Both the position numbers and the translations under genes were made by a program. This document shows, piece after piece, positions 7,361-15,598 of a stretch of DNA of 39,934 nt; position 1 is the first letter of the stretch, and every line of letters begins with the position of its first letter. The stretch is from Gemmataceae bacterium (GTDB taxonomy: Bacteria; Planctomycetota; Planctomycetia; Gemmatales; Gemmataceae), in the NCBI GenBank assembly GCA_026419115.1, contig JAOAAA010000020.1:1-39934 (forward strand), given 5' to 3'. The notes beneath the pieces were generated by a model. It saw nothing but the letters and a program-made list of their open reading frames with translations. It was not told the DNA's origin and searched no databases.

Positions 7361-8806
7361 TTACCCGCCCCAATTTGGAAGGCGGCCATTGTATTGACGA
7401 TGAACGCTGAGATGACTTTCACCAAATCGATCAGTTTTTACCCCCATTTGATTGAGAATCTCGACGTACAAGTTCGACACCGGCGTATTCTTCTTATATT
7501 CGATGTGCCGACCGGTTTTGATGCTCTTTTGAAGGTGACCGGCCAAGAGAACGGGATAATCTTCGGTACCATGCCCCCCATCGGCCATGTAACTGGTATA
7601 AAGCAATAGGGTATTATCGAACAGCGAGCTACCCCCTTCGTCGATCTCTTTAAGTTTACGAACGAACTCGGCAAATAATTGGGTGTACCAATAGTGAATC
7701 TGGCGGCAGGCTTCGCGAGCAATCGGGTCGGCATCTTCAATTCGGGCCGAATTCCCCTGATGCTCCAGTGTATGGCAATGGCGTTCGTAACCAACGGTCA
7801 CGACCCCCGGAAACATGGCTTCATCGCTGCCACAAGCGAAAGTGCAAATCCGTGTTGAATCGGTTTGGAAGGCCAAAACCATCAGGTCGGACATGAGTCG
7901 AATATACTCTTCATGTCGTTCGGGATCACGCATCACAGGCTGTGTGATTTGCCAGATGGGTAAACCTTCTTTTGGCAGATTAGAAGGGATTTTGATTTTC
8001 GAGGGTCCCGGATTCAAAGCATCCATCGCTTCCAGTTTTTGCCGATATTCGATAAAATCGAGCCGTTTTTCGATGGCTCGGACCGATTCGAGATATTCAT
8101 CCAAGCGTCGGGTGTCTCCCTTGCCAAGTTGACGAGCAAGGTCTTTGGCTTCTTCTCGAACCAGATCAACGACACTTCTTTCGGTCGTATTTTTTTTCGT
8201 TTCGGTTGTGACCAAAGGGGTTTGTGAGCGGGTTTTCCAGTTTGGTACCACTGGGGTCCGACCTCGGAACATGCGATCAAAAATCACCCGCGGATTCGCT
8301 TCATAAGGTACGGGCGTATCTGCCGAGCGGAAGGAGAATCGATTTTCGTGGCCGGAAAGACCTATTTCCAAAGAGGGCAAAAAGGTTTGGTCTCCCAGTT
8401 CCCGAGCCAGTTTTTGATCCACCGAAATTCCTGCGCTCAACTTTCCGTCTTCTTTACGAACAACCGGTGCCCCCGTAAGGTGCATCAGCGAGCAATGTTC
8501 ATGAGCATTGAGGTCCCCTTCGGAACGACCGTGATGAGATAATCCCGAGAGGATGAGCAGGTCGTTTTTGAAAGGTTCCAAGGGTCGTAAGATCGAAGGG
8601 AGTTTGTTGAGTGTGCCGACCTCCTTGGGTTTCCACGACTCGATGACGGTTCCCCCTGCAACCGTGAAAATCCCGAATCGTTTCGGCGGGGGTTTGATCT
8701 CTGGGGCAGCAGGAGCCAGTTGTTCTAAAAACGGTAGGGATAAACAAGCCCCCACTCCTCCGAGAAACGCACGGCGAGAAAGGGGATGACGTTTGAACTC
8801 AATCAT
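7361..8806 (-). CDS. DUF1552 family exported protein
   Basis: A 481-residue protein with a twin-arginine-like leader (HPLSRRAFLGGVGACLSLPFL, near 7-27), so probably exported folded by the Tat system. The rest matches the planctomycete DUF1552 family as I know it: FGIFTVAGGTVIESWKP after the leader, the LSGLSHHG segment, HEHCSLMHLTG, and a C-terminal NTLLLYTSYMADGGHGTEDYPVLLAG segment resembling the metal-site region of alkaline-phosphatase/DUF1501-like proteins. The enzymatic activity is unknown. Its ATG overlaps the stop of the upstream DUF1592 gene by four bases (8803-8806), which indicates translational coupling. Such pairs are a planctomycete hallmark. Confidence 0.9.
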   Translation of the reverse strand: MIEFKRHPLSRRAFLGGVGACLSLPFLEQLAPAAPEIKPPPKRFGIFTVAGGTVIESWKPKEVGTLNKLPSILRPLEPFKNDLLILSGLSHHGRSEGDLNAHEHCSLMHLTGAPVVRKEDGKLSAGISVDQKLARELGDQTFLPSLEIGLSGHENRFSFRSADTPVPYEANPRVIFDRMFRGRTPVVPNWKTRSQTPLVTTETKKNTTERSVVDLVREEAKDLARQLGKGDTRRLDEYLESVRAIEKRLDFIEYRQKLEAMDALNPGPSKIKIPSNLPKEGLPIWQITQPVMRDPERHEEYIRLMSDLMVLAFQTDSTRICTFACGSDEAMFPGVVTVGYERHCHTLEHQGNSARIEDADPIAREACRQIHYWYTQLFAEFVRKLKEIDEGGSSLFDNTLLLYTSYMADGGHGTEDYPVLLAGHLQKSIKTGRHIEYKKNTPVSNLYVEILNQMGVKTDRFGESHLSVHRQYNGRLPNWGG

Positions 8807-10725
8807 GGTTTTGGCTCAAGTTTAGGTTGCAGGGCGTCCAATTCATCTTCATTCGTCAAATTTCTTCGATGCAAGAAGGCATGGGATTTTGTTATTCCCA
8901 TGATCAGAGTGCTAAATTTATAGTCATTCTTTTGTAGGGATTGAACAATTTCTTGGATCGCCAACTCATCGCTCGACAAAATTTCCCTACCCAAAGCATA
9001 ACTCATAAACTTGGAAACGAGATTTTTCGTAAATTGATCCTTGCGATTCAAAAGAATTTTCCGCAACTCGGCAGGGCCATTAAAGGTTTCTCCAGTGGGA
9101 AGTTTGCCCGAAGTATCAATATCGTTACCTTTTCCTCGGAATTGGCCGACGGCATTGAACGATTCGAGACCGAACCCTAACGGATCGATTTTGTTATGAC
9201 AACCGGCACAGGCCGCACGGGTTGCATGCAGCGCGAGTTGCTCGCGGAAATTCTTGGCCATTTTGATTTCGCTTTTGGTCTCATCAATCATCCCCGCATC
9301 CGGTGGGGGGGGGGCGGGGGGCGTTCCCAGCAAAACATCAAGAACGTATTTGCCTCGGAGGGTAGGGCTAGTTCGGTTGGTGTGGGAGGTCAATGAAAGA
9401 ATCGCCCCCATCCCGAGAACCCCACCTCGATTCTTATCGGGGAGTTTCACCTTGCGAAACTCAGGGCCTGAAACTCCAGCGATTTGATAATGGCGAGCCA
9501 ATTCCCCATTCACAAAGGTGTAGTCCGAATCGATCAACTCCAAGACCGAGCGATCTTCCTTTCGGAGATGATCGAAAAAAGTAATGGCTTCTGTTGCCAT
9601 GGCCTCTCTCAACCGAGGGGTGAAATTCGGGAAAAACTCGGTCGAGGGGCGTGCATCGGGCAATTTCCGAATTCGCAGCCACTGCGAGGCAAATTCCTCG
9701 GCCAGCGCTTTTGCCTTCGGATCGGCCAACATCCGGCGCACTTGTTTTTCATAGACTTCGGGTCGACTCAATTCATTCCGAAAAGCAATCGCACGCAACT
9801 CGTCATCGGGAGGAGCCGACCACAAGAAGTACGATAATCGCACGGCCAATTCTGTATCGGAGACTCGGTAGGCTTTCTTCCCTTCAGAAGGTTGATCTTT
9901 CTCCACGCGAATCAGAAAATGAGGCGAAACAAGGAGGGTTTTCAAAACCGGTTTCCAACTCGCCTCATAGTTTTTGGATTGGGCATATTCTCGCTCGAAC
10001 AGCGTTAAATATCGTCCTACCTCTTGAGCGGTGACAGGCCTTCGGAAGGCAACAGGTAGAATTTTTTCGAGTTGAGCTTTGACTGCGGTGGAAACATTCC
10101 CCGTAGGAGTGGGGCCGATGAGCTTACTGAGCGGAAGACCTTCTTTTTTATTCTTGGGGGGTGTGCTGAGTTTCTCGATGATTAGCTCGGCAGCAGAGAA
10201 ATACTTCTCCAGTAAAGTTGGGGGAATCGTAAGACCCACCGCAAGATTTTCAAAGGATTCCCCAATAACCTCATCGGTAATGCCGACAGCCGAGGCAATA
10301 TCACCGGTGATTCCCGTGACTTGTTCGACACTACGATTATATTCCACACGGGTTAATCGTCGGAGTACGGGGCGACCGGGATCGGGATTTCGGCGATCCT
10401 CCTGTTCCGCAGTCACGAGCGAATTTTTTATAAAGGCAACGACGCGATCTTTGTCGCGCTGGGCCATCTTCTTTTCGGACTCGGGTGGCATTTCCCCCGA
10501 TTCGATTTGCTTGATCACTTCCCGCCACAGGTTCCGATATTTGGCGATCGAAGATGCGCCAGCAAAACCATCGAGATTGACGCCCCCCTTCTGTGCTTTA
10601 GCCCCGTGACATTTTAGACAATGGGCTTCGAGCAACTTTTGGATGGTTGAGGTTTCGGCATCGGGAGCGGCCCAAGCCCTACTGGCCAACAAAAAAATCA
10701 GAGTCAGAACAATCCCGTTTCGCAA
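8803..10725 (-). CDS. DUF1592/DUF1588/DUF1585 family protein with cytochrome c-type haem sites
   Basis: A 640-residue exported protein. A signal peptide covers 1-19 (ends SRAWAA). A CxxCH haem site follows at 36-40 (CLKCH), within a PSCyt-type domain. Then come the DUF1587/1592 segments (RRLTRVEYNRSV; AFRRPVTAQEVGRYL; VRLSYFLWSAPPDDEL), DUF1588 (GVLGMGAILSLTSH) and a second CxxCH at 506-510 (CAGCH), where the family usually carries a conserved CxxCH-NKIDPLGF segment. The C-terminal part is DUF1585-like (LVSKFMSYALGREI). It is shorter than many ~800-residue relatives. Function is unproven; the architecture suggests a periplasmic oxidoreductase working with DUF1552. A G10 plus G6 tract (9305-9321) encodes a proline-rich linker. 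Confidence 0.9.
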   Translation of the reverse strand: MRNGIVLTLIFLLASRAWAAPDAETSTIQKLLEAHCLKCHGAKAQKGGVNLDGFAGASSIAKYRNLWREVIKQIESGEMPPESEKKMAQRDKDRVVAFIKNSLVTAEQEDRRNPDPGRPVLRRLTRVEYNRSVEQVTGITGDIASAVGITDEVIGESFENLAVGLTIPPTLLEKYFSAAELIIEKLSTPPKNKKEGLPLSKLIGPTPTGNVSTAVKAQLEKILPVAFRRPVTAQEVGRYLTLFEREYAQSKNYEASWKPVLKTLLVSPHFLIRVEKDQPSEGKKAYRVSDTELAVRLSYFLWSAPPDDELRAIAFRNELSRPEVYEKQVRRMLADPKAKALAEEFASQWLRIRKLPDARPSTEFFPNFTPRLREAMATEAITFFDHLRKEDRSVLELIDSDYTFVNGELARHYQIAGVSGPEFRKVKLPDKNRGGVLGMGAILSLTSHTNRTSPTLRGKYVLDVLLGTPPAPPPPDAGMIDETKSEIKMAKNFREQLALHATRAACAGCHNKIDPLGFGLESFNAVGQFRGKGNDIDTSGKLPTGETFNGPAELRKILLNRKDQFTKNLVSKFMSYALGREILSSDELAIQEIVQSLQKNDYKFSTLIMGITKSHAFLHRRNLTNEDELDALQPKLEPKP

Positions 10726-10903
10726 GTTGAACTCTCCGAGGGTACTTCATTATTTTATCATTCTCTTTTCCTAATGAATAGTCACGAATTCGGAACAAAG
10801 GGCCAATCAGCCCATGAAACCGATTCGTCTACAAAGAGCAAGAAATTTTACACCCAGCAAGAGCCTGAAAAATCGTACTTTCATCAAGAATAAGATATTC
10901 AGA

Positions 10904-11009
10904 CTGCCATTAAAGCATGAAAAATTATGTAGCCACTTCAGCATTATTGGGGGAGAAAAAGGGAGAAACTTCGGCTGACATTAAAGCATGAAAAATTATG
11001 TAGCCACTT
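10904..11009. repeat. Pair of 35-bp direct repeats in the metK upstream region
   Basis: Bases 10904-10938 and 10975-11009 agree at 34 of 35 positions (only the fourth base differs); the core CATTAAAGCATG...TAGCCACTT is identical over 31 bases. The copies are offset by 71 bases. They sit in the region between the divergent DUF1592 and metK genes, 137 bases or more before metK. There are only two copies and no further ones in the window. Confidence 0.9.
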
Positions 11010-11035
11010 AGCGCGCATGAATCACCTGAGCTGAG

Positions 11036-11098
11036 ATGAAACTAGTTAAAATCGCCCAGTTCTGTGAAGAAATGGTGTTTCTGCTGGACGCATTTCAT
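11036..11098 (+). promoter_or_regulatory. Candidate structured leader of metK
   Basis: Nested complementary segments are visible: ATGAAA (11036-11041) with TTTCAT (11093-11098); CGCCCAG (11053-11059) with CTGGACG (11084-11090), one mismatch; and AGAAA (11068-11072) with TTTCT (11078-11082) around a TGGTG loop. Together they would form one hairpin about 47 bases before the metK start. It does not match the SAM-I, SAM-II or SAM-IV riboswitch patterns I know. Whether it is a regulatory RNA or a protein-binding hairpin cannot be told from one sequence. Confidence 0.35.
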
Positions 11099-11145
11099 AT
11101 AGTAGTCCGATATTGTTTTGATTAGAAAACAGGAGTCTTTTTCGG

Positions 11146-12408
11146 ATGGATACTTATCTTTTTACCAGTGAATCGGTGAGTATGGGTCACCCTGATAAGG
11201 TGGCAGACCAAATCTCCGATGCGGTATTGGATTTCTGCTTAGAGCACGATCCCATGAGTCGGGTGGCGTGCGAAACTCTCGTGACAACCGATTTAGCCGT
11301 AGTCGCTGGTGAAATCACCACCAAAGCCCCCCTGCTGCGACAGTCCATCGATAAACTGGTTCGCGGAGTGATTAACGATATTGGGTATGTGGCCCGTAAT
11401 ACCGAGGAGCGGAAAGAAATTGGCTTCACCGCTGATGATGTGCAAGTGAATTGCGTGATTCATTCGCAATCTCCCAATATCTCTCAAGGCGTGGATACCG
11501 GTGGGGCGGGTGATCAAGGGATGATGTTCGGCTTTGCCTGTGATGAAACCCCTACCCTCATGCCCTTACCCATCGACCTTTCGCACCGACTAGTTTCTGC
11601 CCATGCCGAGCTTCGCAAAAGTGGCAAACTCCCTTGGTTGCGTCCCGATGCCAAAAGTCAAGTGACCGTGGAGTATAACGCTGATGGGTCTCCGAATCGC
11701 ATCCATACGGTGGTTCTCTCGACGCAGCATGATCGTTCCGTGATGACCACGAAAGACGGGCTAGAATATTTTACCGATGAAGCCCGACAAATTATTATCG
11801 ACCAATTACTCAAACCTGTGTTGATGGCCGACCGCCCCGACCTTGTAAAGGGGAATCTTGTAATGATTCTTCCCAATACAAAATCCCCCAAATTAGGCCC
11901 CAACGATATTGCCTGCCACATCAATCCGACGGGGTGTTTCCTGACGGGGGGACCTCATGGAGATTGTGGCTTAACCGGACGGAAAATTATTGTGGATACC
12001 TACGGGGGTCGAGGGCGTCACGGGGGGGGGGCCTTCTCTGGAAAAGACCCGACCAAAGTCGATCGCTCGGCCGCTTACATGTGCCGCTATATCGCTAAGA
12101 ATATCGTGAAAGCAGGATTAGCCCGTCAATGTGAGGTACAACTCAGCTATGCGATTGGTTATCCCGACCCGTTGAATATCTGGGTGAACACTAATGGTAC
12201 CATCGCCAAGGGAATCACGGAAAGCAAACTCGTCGAACTCATTCGCGAGCATTTCAAGTTGACTCCCAAGGGCATTATCGAGACCTTAGACCTTCGACGG
12301 CCAATTTACAAAGAAACGGCTCGGCATGGTCACTTTGGACGGGAACTCGACCAATTTTCTTGGGAGAAAACCGATAAGGCCGAGGCACTGCGAAAAGCCC
12401 TAGGATAA
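11146..12408 (+). CDS. metK: S-adenosylmethionine synthase
   Basis: A 420-residue cytoplasmic enzyme making S-adenosylmethionine from methionine and ATP. Seen: ATP-site start [19 protein letters not shown] (10-27), signature 1 [12 protein letters not shown] (120-131) and signature 2 [10 protein letters not shown] (292-301), with [11 protein letters not shown] following. It is slightly longer than the E. coli enzyme (~384 residues), as in several other bacterial lineages. AGGAG at 11131-11135 lies ten bases before the ATG. Gly293-295 and the next base are encoded by an unbroken G10 tract (12022-12031), an unusual choice in an essential gene. It converges with queD, 74 bases between stops; no clear terminator hairpin is seen in that gap. 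Confidence 0.97.
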   Translation: MDTYLFTSESVSMGHPDKVADQISDAVLDFCLEHDPMSRVACETLVTTDLAVVAGEITTKAPLLRQSIDKLVRGVINDIGYVARNTEERKEIGFTADDVQVNCVIHSQSPNISQGVDTGGAGDQGMMFGFACDETPTLMPLPIDLSHRLVSAHAELRKSGKLPWLRPDAKSQVTVEYNADGSPNRIHTVVLSTQHDRSVMTTKDGLEYFTDEARQIIIDQLLKPVLMADRPDLVKGNLVMILPNTKSPKLGPNDIACHINPTGCFLTGGPHGDCGLTGRKIIVDTYGGRGRHGGGAFSGKDPTKVDRSAAYMCRYIAKNIVKAGLARQCEVQLSYAIGYPDPLNIWVNTNGTIAKGITESKLVELIREHFKLTPKGIIETLDLRRPIYKETARHGHFGRELDQFSWEKTDKAEALRKALG

Positions 12409-12482
12409 ACCCAGATTATTGTTCAACCGAGTGGGTAAGTTGGCATCTTGCAGGGGATGGGAGACGAAAAACATAAGGCCGC

Positions 12483-12914
12483 CTACTCTTCCACGACGAT
12501 CGAAGGGGTTTCGCCACCAAAGTAGGTCGCATAAGAGTAGGTTGTTTCCCACATGGTCACTTTCTCGACAGGTAGCCCCTTTTCCACACAAAAATCGTAG
12601 ATGAGTTTGGCAATGTTCTCGGTGGTCGGGTTAACGTCGAGGGGAAGCACCTTCTCCCCATTTTCTTGGAGCGTTTTCACCAATGGATCGTCTTTGAACA
12701 ATAACAGAGTATGGTCAATCGTGGAATCGATCCAAGTTGCGATGATTCGTTTCATCTCAACAAAGTCGATGATCATACCTAATTGATTGAGTTTGTCACC
12801 GCGTAGGGTCACACAGGCTTTACCGTTGTGCCCGTGGAGATTATGGCATTTACCTTTATAGTTCCACAGGCGATGACCAAAACAAAATTCAAATTCTCGT
12901 GTTACTTCAAACAT
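12483..12914 (-). CDS. queD: 6-carboxytetrahydropterin synthase QueD (PTPS family)
   Basis: A 143-residue member of the 6-pyruvoyltetrahydropterin synthase family. Zinc ligands are His14 (FGHRL), His27 and His29 (CHNLHGHN); Cys23 is the catalytic cysteine position. The PTTENIA segment and the later METTYSYATY segment, which carries the substrate Glu, complete the active site. QueD converts dihydroneopterin triphosphate to 6-carboxytetrahydropterin in the queuosine/7-deazaguanine pathway. Its start overlaps queC by 13 bases on the same strand, so the two are co-transcribed and probably coupled. QueD is preferred over a tetrahydrobiopterin synthase because of that neighbour. queE and folE are not in the window. 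Confidence 0.92.
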   Translation of the reverse strand: MFEVTREFEFCFGHRLWNYKGKCHNLHGHNGKACVTLRGDKLNQLGMIIDFVEMKRIIATWIDSTIDHTLLLFKDDPLVKTLQENGEKVLPLDVNPTTENIAKLIYDFCVEKGLPVEKVTMWETTYSYATYFGGETPSIVVEE

Positions 12915-13627
12915 GTTTGAACCTCTGAAGGGCTCGGGCTTGCGTATCGGGTTGGATCAGTCACTTGGGCTTGACGAAAGGCTTGTTGTCGTTCAGCACA
13001 TTTATTACATCGGCCACAGTGAAGAGCTTGTACGGGTTGAATGCAAGAAAAACTTTCTTCCAAGGGGAACAAGGCCCCGCGCTGGATCACTTGATATTTT
13101 TTTAGACCACTATAGGGGCGGTGAACCTGCACTTGGGAACCGATCCCAAGGTTGATTGACCGTGTAAACAGGGTGAAAAATTCATCGGTCGCATCGGGGA
13201 AGGGATTGGCTTCCAGTGTAGCCATAACAATGTCGGGTATCCCGTTTAAGTGACACCAAATCATAGCCTTCACCAGCAAAAGGATATTCCTTCCGGGAAG
13301 AAAAACCGCGTCGTCAGGTGAATTTTCGTCAGGGATGCCTTTCCCAGAAAGGCTCCAATGCGTTCCGTAAACATCGCTCACCGAGACATCAAAAGAATGC
13401 AAGGGTTGCAGCGCAGGGGTTGCGATTTTCTTCAGAAACCGATTCAAATATCCCAGTTCCACCTCTTCCCAGTACGATCCCGTCCGCACATATAGGGGAT
13501 AAACCTTGGCCCAACGCTGTGTGGCTTCGCCAAGCATTACAGCCGAATCCAGCCCACCACTGACAAGCACAGCAAGGGAAGAAGATGAAGAAATTATCGG
13601 CCAAACCATTTTCATGCCCTTATCCAT
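12902..13627 (-). CDS. queC: 7-cyano-7-deazaguanine synthase QueC
   Basis: A 241-residue ATP-dependent enzyme turning 7-carboxy-7-deazaguanine into preQ0. The PP-loop SGGLDS is at 23-28, FLPGRN at 109-114 and the zinc-binding cysteines at 195, 204, 207 and 210 (SCIQP...HCGRCNKC). The annotated start is the first ATG (13627), but ATGs at codons 5 and 7 follow within 18 bases. An AAGG is better spaced for codon 7, so the true N-terminus may be six residues shorter. It is the first gene of a queC-queD pair and is divergent from the DUF1559 gene across about 140 bases. Confidence 0.92.
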   Translation of the reverse strand: MDKGMKMVWPIISSSSSLAVLVSGGLDSAVMLGEATQRWAKVYPLYVRTGSYWEEVELGYLNRFLKKIATPALQPLHSFDVSVSDVYGTHWSLSGKGIPDENSPDDAVFLPGRNILLLVKAMIWCHLNGIPDIVMATLEANPFPDATDEFFTLFTRSINLGIGSQVQVHRPYSGLKKYQVIQRGALFPLEESFSCIQPVQALHCGRCNKCAERQQAFRQAQVTDPTRYASPSPSEVQTCLK

Positions 13628-13767
13628 AGTGGGACATATCTAAAATTCCCAAAAAATTCATCAAAAAATTGGATCAACCATTGATTAGTTTACGCTATTG
13701 CGGGTGTGAGACGAAAAGTTTAATCACTTTTTAGAGGCTCACCATTGTCACCTTGAGGAGATTCCAC

Positions 13768-15429
13768 ATGCGATGGTTGATCACGGGAATGCTTTGGACA
13801 TTCCTCTTTCCGAGTTGGGCTTTAACCCAAGATAATCTCTCGGAAGATTTGCAAGCGGTACCTGCCGAGGCACTAGGATTTTTACATATCCGTGCCGCCG
13901 ACGTTTGGAAAAGTGATTATTTCAAAGATGTCCGAGATATACTTTCAAAAACCGGACAGGATGTATTGGATGCGTATGCAAAACGATTTACCCCCTATCT
14001 GGGTGATCTCGATCGGGTTACTCTTTTCATTAACACAGAAATGCAGGTACTGGGTCGAGTTGTGATCGTCTTACACTTCAACAAAGAATTAAACAAAGAG
14101 AAAATTCTGAAAGACACTTTCCCAAGTGCAGAACTCCGCAAAGGAAAATCGGAAGGGTGGTATCTTGAAGAGAAAACAGGGATGTCCTTCCGATTTATAG
14201 GCAAAAATAGTATCGCTCTTGGTGAATCCAAAGATATTCAAATTATGACCGAGCAAGCCAAAACTGGTAAACCTCACGGCCTAGCCCAAGCGTTATCCCT
14301 AGCAAATACAGGTAAACATCATGCGGTGCTGGCAGTGAACTTAAATACCCTGCCAAAAGATGAATGGGAACGTCAGATCGTAGGCGAATTTCCTGCCGAA
14401 ATACGCCCGTTATTTGGTATGAAAAACTTTCTTGTGACATTGGACCTAAATGGGAATGGTATTATCCGCGTGGAAGCGACGTATCCTGATCTCAAATCGA
14501 CGGAGGCCGCCGAAAAAGCTGCAATTGCTGGTAAAGATTCTCTTACCAAGATAATCGATGAACAGCGAATCGCATTGAAAAAAACGATTAGCGGGGATGG
14601 AAAGCCTGGAACATGGATCGAATTACCAAATGCCACCCTGTCATTACTGGCACTGGGAGGAATAAATCGCATCGACGAGATGCTTAAAAAAGAAATGGTG
14701 AAACGAAATGATAAGACCTTATCTTTCACTCAAGAGCTTCCCTCGGAATTAAAGACCCTTGTAGGACCTCTTACTCTCGCGGGCTTGGGATTGGCCCTAC
14801 CTGAAGTAGAAAAAGTGCAAATCGCGGCCGGTCGAATTCGCGGGAGCAACAATCTCAAACAAATCGGCCTGGCCTTGCACAATTACCATGATAGCTTTGG
14901 AAAGTTACCACCTGCCGCTATTGTGGATAAGAAGGGGAAACCTTTACTCAGTTGGCGTGTGATGATCCTCCCGTTCATTGAGCAAGAGAAACTCTATCAT
15001 GAATTTAAATTAGATGAACCTTGGGATAGTGAGCACAATAAAAAACTCATCGCCAAAATGCCCAAAGTATATCAGCATCATGCCGTTGCACCCAAAGAAG
15101 GGCATACCCACTATCGCGTATTTGTTGGAAATGGGGCAGCATGGGACTGGAACAAGGGTTATAGTTTAGTTAATTTTGCTGACGGTACTTCAAACACATT
15201 CATGGTAATCGAAGCGCAAGAAAGTGTGATTTGGACCAAACCGGATGAGTTGGAGTATGATCCCAAAAAAGACGTTAATTCGCTCGGAACACATACTGAC
15301 GGGGGATTCCTAGCCCTTATGGGCGATGGATCCGTTCAATTTTTTAGCCCGAAATTATCGCAACGAAACCGACATGCTTTCATTACGCAAGCTGGTGGGG
15401 AAATAATTGAAATAGAAAAAAGAAAATGA
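13768..15429 (+). CDS. DUF1559-containing exported protein with a long unknown N-terminal domain
   Basis: A 553-residue protein. The ATG at 13768 is preferred over an in-frame TTG at 13753 because GAGGAG at 13755-13760 is correctly spaced for it. The N-terminus is an ordinary signal peptide (1-20, ending in SWALTQ), not the type IV prepilin leader that many DUF1559 proteins carry. Residues about 25-350 form an alpha/beta region of unknown function. The C-terminal ~200 residues are DUF1559-like: NNLKQIGLALHNYHDSFGKLPP, LLSWRVMILPFIEQ, GTSNTFMVIEA and the terminal HTDGGFLALMGDGSV segment. DUF1559 proteins are greatly expanded in planctomycetes. This one looks periplasmic or surface-located; its job is unknown. 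Confidence 0.85.
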   Translation: MRWLITGMLWTFLFPSWALTQDNLSEDLQAVPAEALGFLHIRAADVWKSDYFKDVRDILSKTGQDVLDAYAKRFTPYLGDLDRVTLFINTEMQVLGRVVIVLHFNKELNKEKILKDTFPSAELRKGKSEGWYLEEKTGMSFRFIGKNSIALGESKDIQIMTEQAKTGKPHGLAQALSLANTGKHHAVLAVNLNTLPKDEWERQIVGEFPAEIRPLFGMKNFLVTLDLNGNGIIRVEATYPDLKSTEAAEKAAIAGKDSLTKIIDEQRIALKKTISGDGKPGTWIELPNATLSLLALGGINRIDEMLKKEMVKRNDKTLSFTQELPSELKTLVGPLTLAGLGLALPEVEKVQIAAGRIRGSNNLKQIGLALHNYHDSFGKLPPAAIVDKKGKPLLSWRVMILPFIEQEKLYHEFKLDEPWDSEHNKKLIAKMPKVYQHHAVAPKEGHTHYRVFVGNGAAWDWNKGYSLVNFADGTSNTFMVIEAQESVIWTKPDELEYDPKKDVNSLGTHTDGGFLALMGDGSVQFFSPKLSQRNRHAFITQAGGEIIEIEKRK

Positions 15430-15546
15430 GTGCAAAGTTCGATTTACTGCGAGGTTGACTCATTCAACATTTCTTCGATCTTTATATTGGATCAATAGGT
15501 TGAAATTTGTTGATTCCGCACATTAGGAAAATTGCCTGTTCTGATC

Positions 15547-15576
15547 GATTGTCTTATCTAGAATTTAAGACAAATC
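15547..15576. promoter_or_regulatory. Inverted repeat upstream of the ABC-2 permease gene
   Basis: TTGTCTTA (15549-15556) and TAAGACAA (15566-15573) are exact inverse complements around a 9-base loop. The pairing continues by GAT/ATC past a one-base bulge. It lies 23 bases before the permease ATG. No T-run follows, so it is more likely an operator or leader hairpin than a terminator of the DUF1559 gene. Confidence 0.45.
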
Positions 15577-15598
15577 ACTCAAGAATAGGCACTCTAGT

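Noticed and set aside
10079-10609. A 176-codon plus-strand open frame
   Set aside because: It is antisense to the N-terminal part of the DUF1592 gene, whose haem motif and signal peptide are clear.
10904-11145. SAM riboswitch upstream of metK
   Set aside because: None of the conserved SAM-I, SAM-II or SAM-IV core segments I know could be found; only generic nested hairpins are present.
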